DNA of 64,000 nucleotides, taken from Opitutia bacterium. GTDB taxonomy: Bacteria; Verrucomicrobiota; Verrucomicrobiia; Opitutales; Seribacteraceae. Below the pieces are notes generated by a model that was given only the letters and a program-made list of their open reading frames with translations, was not told where the DNA came from and made no database searches. The stretch is from the NCBI GenBank assembly GCA_002721705.1, contig PBLJ01000043.1, forward strand, positions 1 through 64,000. The letters run 5' to 3'. Positions 10,201-17,924 of this stretch are shown here, piece after piece. Position 1 is the stretch's first letter. Every line of letters begins with the position of its first letter. The position numbers and the translations under genes were made by a program.

Positions 10201-11838
10201 CAATGCGAAATTCGCGATCAAGTTTTCCGCTTGGGTCAAGGTGATCGTCGTGGAAGCCGCGGTTGCGTCCGTCACCGTGGCTCCGGTCCAGCCCGTGAAG
10301 TGATATCCCGTGGAGGGCGTGGCCGTGATCGACGCGCTGGTTCCATGATCGTAGGTGCCTGCGCCGGATACCTCGCCACCTGTTCCCGCGGTCAAGCCGA
10401 GGGCGTATTGCAGGATGGTGAAGTTCGCGGTGGCGGATTGGTTGGAGGTAAGGGAGGAAATGCTGAAGGTGGAGTTGGTCCCGCTGGCATCTCCGGACCA
10501 TGAATTGAAGGCGTAGCCGGTGGCGGGCGTGGCGGTGAGAGCGACGGAAGCACCTTCAATATAGGTGCCGGCGCCCGTGACTGATCCCCCTGCCGCTGGC
10601 GATGCGTTGGCGTCGACGTAGTAGGTGGGCCAGCGTCCGTCGGCCACGAGGTTGCGCTTGAATTTTGGCCAGTCGCTGTCGGCAAGGGGGTTGCCCATGT
10701 TGATGGCGTACAGTTTGTCATCGAAACAACCGAAGAGCAGGTAACCGTTCGCAGTCAGCGTCAGCGAGGAGTCGACGACTCCTCCCACGGTGATGCTGGC
10801 CGAGGTGCTCGTCCACGCCAGCGTTCCGTTGGACTCGTAGACGGACACCACGTTGTTGCCCCCTCCAACGTAGGCGGCCACGTATACTTTGCCCGTTGAA
10901 TCGACCACCGGCGTTGAATAAAAGACGTCTCCAACGGCGGCATTCCAGTACTCGATGCCACCGACTGGATCCAAGGCCCGAAGGTAGCCGTCTCTCGAAA
11001 CGAGGTAGAGGTTGCCCTCCGGACCAAGTACGGGAGAAACGTCGATGGCTTCGCCCGTCTCGTAGGACCAGTTGAGGCTGGCGCTCGTGGTGTTGTCCGC
11101 AATCGAGTAAAAGAAGCCGTTGCTGCAACCGAAGTAGACGTTGCCCGAAAGATCCAAGGCCGGGGAGCACAGGATGGTGTTGTTGCTTTCGGCCACTACG
11201 TCGGGCACGGTATAGGACCACTTCAAGGTACCGTCCTCGTTGAGGGCGTGAAGGGACCCGTTGTCGTCCCCGAAATAGATCGTGCCGTCCGCTCCGATGG
11301 CGGGGGACGAGTTGATTTCATCGCCCACGAAATAGGACCATTTCTCCGAACCGTTCGACTCCAAGGCGTAAAAGAAATAATCATTGGAACCGAAATAGAT
11401 CACTCCACCGGCTCCAATCGCGGGCGAACTCGTGATCGCGCTGTCGGTCTCAAAGCTCCATTTGCTGGCCCCCGTGGTCGGGTCGACGGCGTACATCTTG
11501 TTGTCCCAAGACCCTATGTATATGGTGCCGTCGCTTCCGATGGCTGGAGAGGAGTCCAGCCAGTCGGTCGCTTCTTCAAAGGTCCATTTCAGGGTGCCGT
11601 TGCTTTCTAGGGCATACAGCTTGTCGTCTCCCGAGCCGACGTATACGGTGCCGTCCTCGGCGACTGCCGGCGAGGAATACACGTTCCCTCCAGTAAGGTA
11701 AGTCCAACCCCAGCTTTCCGTTTGCAATTGAGCCCGCGACTCGTTTGCACCGAGAAGAGTCAAGGCAAGAGCAAGAAAAGTCCCCCCACCGGTTCTCCCA
11801 GCGAAGTGCGAATATCTGGTGACGAGTCTTTCGGGCAT
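7264..11838 (-). CDS. Giant exported protein: N-terminal PQQ-like beta-propeller, about 12 InlB-type B-repeats, inserted cupredoxin-like segment, C-terminal Trp/Tyr-rich module
   Basis: 1524-aa ORF; eight SSPAIGxDGTIYxGSxDxxxYAL-like propeller units; repeats of type TAGTGGTVSGDGTFDYGTxxxVTATPxxGYHFxxWxGxxxxxSSSASTTVTMDQNRTVxAxF. Confidence 0.9.
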   Translation of the reverse strand: MPERLVTRYSHFAGRTGGGTFLALALTLLGANESRAQLQTESWGWTYLTGGNVYSSPAVAEDGTVYVGSGDDKLYALESNGTLKWTFEEATDWLDSSPAIGSDGTIYIGSWDNKMYAVDPTTGASKWSFETDSAITSSPAIGAGGVIYFGSNDYFFYALESNGSEKWSYFVGDEINSSPAIGADGTIYFGDDNGSLHALNEDGTLKWSYTVPDVVAESNNTILCSPALDLSGNVYFGCSNGFFYSIADNTTSASLNWSYETGEAIDVSPVLGPEGNLYLVSRDGYLRALDPVGGIEYWNAAVGDVFYSTPVVDSTGKVYVAAYVGGGNNVVSVYESNGTLAWTSTSASITVGGVVDSSLTLTANGYLLFGCFDDKLYAINMGNPLADSDWPKFKRNLVADGRWPTYYVDANASPAAGGSVTGAGTYIEGASVALTATPATGYAFNSWSGDASGTNSTFSISSLTSNQSATANFTILQYALGLTAGTGGEVSGAGTYDHGTSASITATPSTGYHFTGWTGATVTDATAASTTITLTQAENLIANFALNQYLLTVGSGAGGTATGDGNFTHGDVANLVATPSTGYHFVNWTGDAVADANDPTTTATMDQNRTVTANFAIDQHVLTLNAGTGGTVSGDGTFDYGTDANVTASPTTGYHFVSWAGAGVASSSSASTTVTMDQNRTVSASFAIDQHVLTLTAGTGGTVSSGGTFDYGTSQVVTATPSAGYHFVNWSGATVADSSSASTTITLTADSTLTANFEADVHVLTLSATAGGSVSGEGNYSYGVDANVSATADSGYFFTGWSGNGAANPSSSTTTVSMTQDRNLTASFDLIPTNQYVLQTFANPIGGGSTTGGGTHDENSPVEINATANAGFWFLGWNASGGTLASPASSSTTITLDQGSDTNATAHFSAMTLAIDLHATTGGSVTGDGNYSMGQSAAITATADTGYTFAGWEVNGTMEFSVTAGARQYATSSNALFIDGDESPPLTLVRGMTYQFSLDGTTTSAHPFYFSTDSSGGGNSYLGEITIGVTNSKATSGVVTLTIDEDTPSLFYYYCGVHSGMGAAIQVIDNSGLIADANATSTTADANGSYVAQANFSLNQQSLSLTAGTGGSVSGAGTYGYGSQVAIVAAPNPGYVFESWSGNGATDSNASSTTVSMSADRNLTANFEAAVYTLNVAVDANGGGTVAADGTTFTYGQTATVTAFPSNGYVFAGWNGEGLADANASSTTVTISDTQTVTATFAQATYEVNLQTDPLAAGTTNGSGTYDYASSANLVATPAHGYSFSHWSGLFLSDYNATSIAVPVTQEIALTAHFVAHDDVGELSYELNATDLEAGWKQSHWFGFFNQVDDNWSYHYDFGWIYVDQVANGDFWFWHETIGWLWTNGDTFPSCWNKTKSDWIRFAQDTATGNLQTNADGRLWYFDYANTLWTNPLPTYEIAATISPVNGGTVTGTGSFVEGETVTLVAAPADGFEFSGWSGYGITTPQAQFTATSDLSVTAVFTRIENQEGTGESTSDTIDSLFGR
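7300..10625 (-). repeat. Array of about 12 divergent InlB B-repeat (Listeria-Bacteroides-type) protein repeats, about 70 codons each
   Basis: Counted by eye in the translated 7264..11838 ORF; repeat 8 is split by an insertion and repeats 11 and 12 are separated by the Trp/Tyr-rich module. Confidence 0.8.
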
Positions 11839-11889
11839 GGGCGGATTCAGGCTACTTTGTCTGGGTTTGTCGGGTTATGCAAGAAATCG

Positions 11890-13386
11890 TCATGCCTCTT
11901 CATTGGTATCGTTTGCTCGAATTAAAACGAGGAAGCAGGCGCCTTCGGGGCCATTGCTTTCGAGGGAGAGTTCCGCCCCAGCTCGTTCCACCAGTTGCTG
12001 GGAGATGGACAACCCGACGCCCGATCCCCCCTCCTTGCGACTGGTTCTGGGCGCAAAAGGGCTTTCCACGACGTCGTCCGGCAAGCCGGGCCCGGTGTCA
12101 CGAACGCGAAAGGCGACTCGGTTATTCCCCTCGAGTGTGCAGTCCAGTGAGACTTGGCTTTGTTCGGGGGTCGCCTCGATGGCGTTTTGACCCAGGTTGA
12201 ACAAGGCGAGGACGAGCAGGTTTGCTCCCAGGTTGTCGATGGAGGCTTCGGGCAAATTGCCTGCGACTTGCAGGCTTACACCTTTCTCGTCAGCCAGTGG
12301 CGCAAGGCGTTTTTCCAAGATGGTCATCATTTCGTCCACGGTGAAGGCATAGGAAACGCCCTCCGAAGTTTGTTCCTGCAGGACCTGCAGGGCTTCCTCG
12401 ACCATGTTTTGCATGGATCCGGCAGCTTGCGCGACAAGTTGGATTTCCTCGTCCGAGGGGTCGCTTGATTCTCGCCCTTTGACGAATTCGCGAAGCCCGG
12501 CCAAAGGGTTCTTCAAGCCGTGCATAAGATGAGCGGAAATCGACCCGAGAGTGGCCGACTTGCTGGCCAAGACCAGTTTCTCGTTTGCTTGGGCCAGCTT
12601 TTCACTTCGTTCGGCAAGCAACTGGCTCGAACGCTGGAGGCGGTTGAAGAAAAACCATAAAATGCCCGCGATGATCAAGCCCCCGGCCAAGAAGGCGATT
12701 CCCGCTTGTTGACGCAAATTGTCGTCCAAGGCGGTGAGTTCCTCAACTACTTCCGTTCCATTGAGCAAGAAGCGAGCATAACCGGTCGGTTTCTCGCCTT
12801 TGTCGCGGAGAAAGGCCATGGTGACGATTAATTCGGGGTTGGAACCGGTCTCGTTTCTCAAGTCGACGAGAGGAGTTCCTTTGCTTACTGTGGCGCGAAT
12901 GGCCTGCGACAGAGGGGTCTTGTCTGTCAGATTCGGTCGACTGTCACGTCTCAGTCCATCAGGGGCAAACAAGTCGACTTCCTTTGCTAAACCAAGGCCC
13001 CATACTGCGATTTCGTCAATCGGGTCCAGCGGTTCCTCCAGGGACGAAGAAGGCGACTGGTTCCCAAGAATTATTTCATTGATGAACGGATCGTCGGACA
13101 CAGAGAAGGAAGGATCCGCCAGAATGGGTAAGGATGAAATGGATTGATTTCCCTCGAAGTCGATATTCAGGGCGGCTTCCTCGAATCTTCGATATTCGCT
13201 CGTCACTACTTGCTCGAAGGAACTGGCGGCGCGATCCAGTATTCGACCCCTGATTTCCTGGCGAAGTTCGAGCGTAACGTAGCCCACGATGCCGCCGAAG
13301 GTCGCCAAGATGGCAAGCGAGACCACGATCATGCTTGCCCGATTCAGGGGGCGGGTTGGTAGTCCGATGGTGGTTCGATCGGTCAT
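11890..13386 (-). CDS. Membrane sensor histidine kinase
   Basis: Two TM segments flanking a periplasmic domain; H-box ATLGSISAHLMHGLKNPLAGL; N-box NLGQNAIEA; G boxes RDTGPGLP and GGSGVGLSISQQLVERAGA. Confidence 0.9.
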   Translation of the reverse strand: MTDRTTIGLPTRPLNRASMIVVSLAILATFGGIVGYVTLELRQEIRGRILDRAASSFEQVVTSEYRRFEEAALNIDFEGNQSISSLPILADPSFSVSDDPFINEIILGNQSPSSSLEEPLDPIDEIAVWGLGLAKEVDLFAPDGLRRDSRPNLTDKTPLSQAIRATVSKGTPLVDLRNETGSNPELIVTMAFLRDKGEKPTGYARFLLNGTEVVEELTALDDNLRQQAGIAFLAGGLIIAGILWFFFNRLQRSSQLLAERSEKLAQANEKLVLASKSATLGSISAHLMHGLKNPLAGLREFVKGRESSDPSDEEIQLVAQAAGSMQNMVEEALQVLQEQTSEGVSYAFTVDEMMTILEKRLAPLADEKGVSLQVAGNLPEASIDNLGANLLVLALFNLGQNAIEATPEQSQVSLDCTLEGNNRVAFRVRDTGPGLPDDVVESPFAPRTSRKEGGSGVGLSISQQLVERAGAELSLESNGPEGACFLVLIRANDTNEEA

Positions 13387-14654
13387 AGCGAACGCTCACC
13401 TCCAATGGTCACGACGTTGGCGTTGTATTCGTAGGAGCGGTCATTTGACTTGTTTTGTTCTCGTTGCCACTCCAAGAATCCGGACCAATCCGAGCCGAAA
13501 GAGCGTTCCAGCAAAAGGGAGGTCTCCCAGGTGGCTCGATTGAGTTTCGAGCTACCATCGTCACCGAGTTGCGCTTTGTAATCGTAGCGCGACCAGCCCA
13601 GCTTTACGGTGGCTTTCCAACTACCTGCTTGACGAGCCAGGCTGATACGGCCTCGGCTCAGGTTGTAGTCGTAGTAGCCCAAACCATTGTCCAAGACTCC
13701 GGAAAATTCGGCGTTGGCATGGAAACTCCATAGTTTGTGTTCGCTGAAATGTTGCGTCCATTGGATGCCTCCGCCCATCGATCGGCGCTTCAGGCTGCCT
13801 CCCAAGGGAATTCCTTGGCGATCTCTTTGGGTGCGTTCGTCGTACTCGCGTCGCTTTCCGGACAGTTCGAGTTCAATCTTGGAGCCATGGGAAAAATGCC
13901 TTCCGAGAAAGATTCTTATATGGGTCTCGTAGTGATCCTCGGCGGAGTCTTCGTAAAGCACCCGGAGTCCAGCGAACTCCGCCCCGACAAAGCCATTTTC
14001 GCCCGCAGGGGCCCGCAGGAAGGGGCGTAGCTCGAATTGATTTGCCTGCACCGTTGCGCTCGCTTGGTCGAACTCGTTGTAGGACGCATCATAAACTTGG
14101 TCGTAAAAGGTATATTTCAGCTGTAAGCCGCTTTCCAATGCGTCTTGCCCCATCCATGCCAGCTCGTTTTGCACCATGAACAGGCTCGAGAAGTCCATCG
14201 ACTCCACGTCTTGGTAGGCATTGAGTTCCCCGAATGCATAAAGATAGGTCTGGAATCCTTTGTCCGAGTAGGGCCGATATAGAAAGGTGTCGAAACTGGT
14301 GCGCAGGAAAACGCTGGAATCTTTTGCAAAAGGAGAAAGCAAGACGTTGTCGGCATACCCTAAGTCGAGCCGGAAGCTAAAGTCTTTGTCCCACTTGGAA
14401 GGTTTTGGCAGTGCGGGGGGAGAAACGGAAGGGGTGTTTTCGGAGGAAGGCTTGGGCATTTCCATCAAGGGAGCGTCGTCCCCGAAGATCAGTTGGTCGA
14501 GAAACTCTTCCTCGGTCGTTTGCCCGTTGGCCAAGCATACTGGTATCACCCAAGCAAGAAGGGGAATCGTCCTTTTCCATATACCTGCACAGTACAAGCC
14601 GAGCATACCCATGACTATTTTAACGATAAATGTCCAAAAAACTGACGTGTTCAA
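13383..14654 (-). CDS. Predicted outer-membrane beta-barrel protein
   Basis: 423 aa; N-terminal hydrophobic leader then alternating aromatic/polar strands (FSFRLDLGYADNVLLSPFAKDSSVFLRTSFDTFLY...); ATGA overlap with histidine kinase start at 13383-13386. Confidence 0.7.
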   Translation of the reverse strand: MNTSVFWTFIVKIVMGMLGLYCAGIWKRTIPLLAWVIPVCLANGQTTEEEFLDQLIFGDDAPLMEMPKPSSENTPSVSPPALPKPSKWDKDFSFRLDLGYADNVLLSPFAKDSSVFLRTSFDTFLYRPYSDKGFQTYLYAFGELNAYQDVESMDFSSLFMVQNELAWMGQDALESGLQLKYTFYDQVYDASYNEFDQASATVQANQFELRPFLRAPAGENGFVGAEFAGLRVLYEDSAEDHYETHIRIFLGRHFSHGSKIELELSGKRREYDERTQRDRQGIPLGGSLKRRSMGGGIQWTQHFSEHKLWSFHANAEFSGVLDNGLGYYDYNLSRGRISLARQAGSWKATVKLGWSRYDYKAQLGDDGSSKLNRATWETSLLLERSFGSDWSGFLEWQREQNKSNDRSYEYNANVVTIGGERSL

Positions 14655-14696
14655 GCATTGCCTCGTTCTTTAGCGTTTACCTGCCTTCGTTCGCCA

Positions 14697-14719
14697 ACAA
14701 AAAAGGCGAGCCGCCTTTT
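14697..14719 (-). terminator. Intrinsic terminator for the 14765..17201 minus-strand genes
   Basis: Perfect stem AAAAGGCG-AGC-CGCCTTTT at 14701-14719 (read on minus strand as AAAAGGCGGCTCGCCTTTTTT, i.e. stem followed by U-tract). Confidence 0.8.
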
Positions 14720-14764
14720 GAGGCGACCCGCCGATTCTGAATAAACTAGTCGGTAACTTGTCGT

Positions 14765-15868
14765 TTAGTCATCGGTGCGACGATCACCGCTTTGGGCGTT
14801 GTCGCGAATGGCTTCACGGAGGGCTTTCTTAGCCTCTTTCAGTTCCTGATGGTGCTCCTTTTGAGCTGCCTTGAAAGCAGCGATCATTGCCGCGCGATCC
14901 TCTTCGGACGCGTCCTTGAGGGCCTTGTGCAGGTCGTGGCGAGCTTTGCCCAATTGTTGGTGGAAACCTCGCACGGCGTCGGCCTTTTCCTTGACTGCGG
15001 CGGGAGGTTCCGGCCGATCGACTTTTTCGTGCTCGGGACGGTTTTCCTTTATCGCCTCGTGCAGTGCCTTACCAGCTGCCATTTGAGCTTCGATGGCGTC
15101 CTTGTTATCTGCTTTGAAAGCTTCTGCCGCGGCTTTGACGTCCTCTCTGGTGGCATCGTCGCCGAGTGCATCGATCTTGGTTTTCAAGGCATCGCGAAGA
15201 GCCTTTTGACCAGCTTCGAAGGCATCCACTTGGATTTGGAGTGCGTCAGGCAATTCCGGACGCGGTTGCTTTGGGCGGAAAGGAGCTGGAGGTTTGGGTT
15301 TTCCACCGCCGCCAAGTTGACCACCTGGTTTTTCACCAGGCTTCTCGCCGCCACCTGGCTTTTCACCGGGTTTTTCGCCGCCGCCGGGCTTCTCGGGTCG
15401 GCGCTTGGCTGCCGGGGCGCCTGGCTTTGGCTGGACGCGATCATCTATACCATCTCTGTCCGAATCGATGAAATCCGCGGTTTTCGGTCCTGGGATTATA
15501 AAGCCGTCTTCACCTAACCAGAGGCCGAACTTCCCCTTTTCGGGTTTGGGCTTGGGGTCAGGACCACCAGTGTCGGGCTTTTCTTTTTTCTCCGAGTCAG
15601 CCTTCAAGTTTTCTTCAATCCATTTCGCCAAGGTGCTGCTTCCCATGCCGAATCCACCTGGCAATGGGCGGAGATCCCTAGTTTGGATGGCGGGAGGTTT
15701 TCCCCAGTGAGGAGGAAAGGGCTTGGGCTTTATCAACACAGGTTTGGCTTCGATCGGCTTTACCTTAATCGAGGTAGCGGTGCCTGGTTCGGACTTGTCC
15801 TGAGCTAGGGCCATGGAACCCAGTCCCAAAACGGATAGGGCGATCAACGTTGCTAGTAATTTCTTCAT
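14765..15868 (-). CDS. Exported Lys/Glu/Pro-rich helical protein (paralog A)
   Basis: Start trimmed to MKKLLATLIALSVLGLGSMALA; GGGEKPGEKP low-complexity linker; C-terminal helical region near-identical to the neighbour. Confidence 0.75.
   Translation of the reverse strand: MKKLLATLIALSVLGLGSMALAQDKSEPGTATSIKVKPIEAKPVLIKPKPFPPHWGKPPAIQTRDLRPLPGGFGMGSSTLAKWIEENLKADSEKKEKPDTGGPDPKPKPEKGKFGLWLGEDGFIIPGPKTADFIDSDRDGIDDRVQPKPGAPAAKRRPEKPGGGEKPGEKPGGGEKPGEKPGGQLGGGGKPKPPAPFRPKQPRPELPDALQIQVDAFEAGQKALRDALKTKIDALGDDATREDVKAAAEAFKADNKDAIEAQMAAGKALHEAIKENRPEHEKVDRPEPPAAVKEKADAVRGFHQQLGKARHDLHKALKDASEEDRAAMIAAFKAAQKEHHQELKEAKKALREAIRDNAQSGDRRTDD
15321..15398 (-). repeat. Short tandem coding repeat (GGGEKPGEKP, about 30-bp unit)
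   Basis: ccacctggtttttcaccaggcttctcgccg / ccacctggcttttcaccgggtttttcgccg. Confidence 0.7.
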
Positions 15869-15938
15869 TTTGGCTTTCGTTTCGTAGTTTGTGAAAAATA
15901 AACCGTGATCTTCAATCAACTGGTTGGTAACTTATCGA

Positions 15939-17201
15939 TTAGTCATCCGAACGACGATCACCTGTTTGGGCGTTGTCGCGAATAGCTTCGCGGAGGGCTT
16001 TCTTGGCCTCCTTGAGTTCTTGGTGGTGCTCCTTCTGAGCTTCCTTGAAGGTTGCGATCATTGCGGCGCGATCTTCTTCGGATGCTTCCTTCAGCGCCTT
16101 GTGCAGGTCGTGGCGAGCCTTGCCCAATTGTTGGTGGAAACCTCGCACGGCATCGGCCTTTTCCTTGACTTCGGCGGGAGGTTCCGGGCGATCGATTTTG
16201 ACGTGATCGGGACGGTTCGCTTCCATTTCCTTGTGAATGTCTTCGGCCATTTCCTTGGCTTGGTCGATGAACTTGGCGTGGTTTTCACGGAAGGTTTCGG
16301 CGGCTTTGCGAACGTCTTCCTTGGTGGCGTCGTCTCCCAGTTGGTCGAGAGAAGCCTTCAATTCCCTGCGTAGCAAATCCTGCAGACCCTTGTAGTCATC
16401 CATCTTTTCCTGCAATGCCTCGGGGAGTTCGGGGCGAGCAGGCTTTTTGGGACGGAACGGCACCGGAGGCTTGGCTTGTTCTTCCTTGCCCAATAATCCG
16501 CCTGGCTTTTCACCGGGCTTCTCGCCGGGTTTTACTTCAGGTTTCGAAGGTTTGCCGAAGATCAGCTTGTAGACTTCCTCGTCGGATCGATTTTTTCCGG
16601 TGCTTTCATCGAAGCGAGGAGAACCACCGATAAAAACCATGTCTTCTGGGATCTTCATGCCCCCCTTGACCCATTCCTCGAATGTAGGAGCTTTCTCAAC
16701 CGGTTCGGGCTTGGGTTTAGGCTTTTCCTTCTGTTTATCCGCTTCCAAGTTTTCCTCTATCCAGCGAGCCAAGGTGCTGCTTCCTTGTCCGAAGCCACCG
16801 GGCAGGGGTCGGAGATCCTTTGTCTGGGCAGCGGGAGGCTTGCCCCAATGGACGGGGAAAGGTTTGGGATTGATGCCGGGATCGGGAGGGAAAACGCAGA
16901 TCACGATCTGAGGTTCTTTCCTCAGTTGGGCCAACCGATTTTCCATGTCGGCCAATTCCTTCTTGTATTGTTCCTCTCCTGCTTCCGTAAATTTGGCTCT
17001 GGTCGCAAAATCTTTCTTCTTTGCAATCATTTCCTCGAGCTTTGCGATCTCGGGGTTGGCCCCGGCTGGAACAGGTTTGGCTACGGCCGGCTTTTCCTGA
17101 ATCGAGGCAACCGCACCTGGTTCAGGCTTATCTGCAGCTAGAGCCATGAAACCCAATCCCCAAACGGATAGTGCGGTCAGTGTTGCTAGTAATTTCTTCA
17201 T
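15939..17201 (-). CDS. Exported Lys/Glu/Pro-rich helical protein (paralog B)
   Basis: Start trimmed to MKKLLATLTALSVWGLGFMALA; C-terminus VKEKADAVRGFHQQLGKARHDLHKALKEASEEDRAAMIATFKEAQKEHHQELKEAKKALREAIRDNAQ shared with paralog A. Confidence 0.75.
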   Translation of the reverse strand: MKKLLATLTALSVWGLGFMALAADKPEPGAVASIQEKPAVAKPVPAGANPEIAKLEEMIAKKKDFATRAKFTEAGEEQYKKELADMENRLAQLRKEPQIVICVFPPDPGINPKPFPVHWGKPPAAQTKDLRPLPGGFGQGSSTLARWIEENLEADKQKEKPKPKPEPVEKAPTFEEWVKGGMKIPEDMVFIGGSPRFDESTGKNRSDEEVYKLIFGKPSKPEVKPGEKPGEKPGGLLGKEEQAKPPVPFRPKKPARPELPEALQEKMDDYKGLQDLLRRELKASLDQLGDDATKEDVRKAAETFRENHAKFIDQAKEMAEDIHKEMEANRPDHVKIDRPEPPAEVKEKADAVRGFHQQLGKARHDLHKALKEASEEDRAAMIATFKEAQKEHHQELKEAKKALREAIRDNAQTGDRRSDD

Positions 17202-17349
17202 TTTGGCTATTTTGGTGTGATGTTCATTACAAGAAAACCGTGATTTATAAGGCAAATCCCGCGCCCAATTCAATTAATTCCGTAAGGTGCTAAACAACAA
17301 CTAGTAAAGCGAATTTCAGGTAAGTCGATAGGTATGCTTGTTGTTAGGA

Positions 17350-17400
17350 TTTGGGAACTTTACCCAAAAGAACGAGCTTCGTTTGGGGAATAATGCCCAA
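17350..17400. promoter_or_regulatory. Pair of similar inverted repeats (TTTGGG-N7-CCCAAA and TTGGG-N8-CCCAA) in a divergent intergenic region
   Basis: tttgggaactttacccaaa at 17350-17368 and ttggggaataatgcccaa at 17383-17400; centres about 32 bp apart. Confidence 0.5.
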
Positions 17401-17449
17401 CCCATAAGTCACTTGACGGGTCCATGGAGACAAGGAAAAGTAGCTATTC

Positions 17450-17905
17450 ATGACGGAAACTGACTCAGAATCCATGAAGCCTGAAGAAGTCAGGCAAAAG
17501 GCTTTTCAGGTCATGAGGGAGGCTCGTTTTCCTCAATTGGCCTCGTTGGACGGCGACCAACCTAGACTAAGACCCGTTTCGCCGGTGAAGACGGATGGGT
17601 TCGTGGTCTACGTTGCCAACTTACGGAGTTACCACAAGACGGGCGAGATTGCATCCAACCCGAAGGTCGAACTGTGTTATTTGGATCAAGGACACGACCA
17701 AGTGCGCATCACGGGCATCGCCGAGATGGTGAAAGACCATGCCTTGTTGCAGGAAATTTGGGACGAAAACCCGCTTTTGCGGAAATACCTCGGGACGATC
17801 GACAACCCTGAGCTGATCGTTTACTGCATCCGACCGACAAGGGTTCGTTACATGAAGGAATGGGCCTTGCAATACCACGAGGCTCCGATCGAGGGCGAAG
17901 CTTGA
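17450..17905 (+). CDS. Pyridoxamine 5'-phosphate oxidase-family protein
   Basis: 151 aa; MREARFPQLASLDGDQPRLRPVSPVKTDGFVVYVANLRSYHKTGEIASNPKVELCY. Confidence 0.88.
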   Translation: MTETDSESMKPEEVRQKAFQVMREARFPQLASLDGDQPRLRPVSPVKTDGFVVYVANLRSYHKTGEIASNPKVELCYLDQGHDQVRITGIAEMVKDHALLQEIWDENPLLRKYLGTIDNPELIVYCIRPTRVRYMKEWALQYHEAPIEGEA

Positions 17906-17924
17906 AAATGGGTAGTTGGTCTGT

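Noticed and set aside
15321-15398. Short tandem repeats considered as a CRISPR-like array
   Set aside because: Repeats are in-frame coding (GGGEKPGEKP), contiguous, with no spacers and no cas genes nearby.
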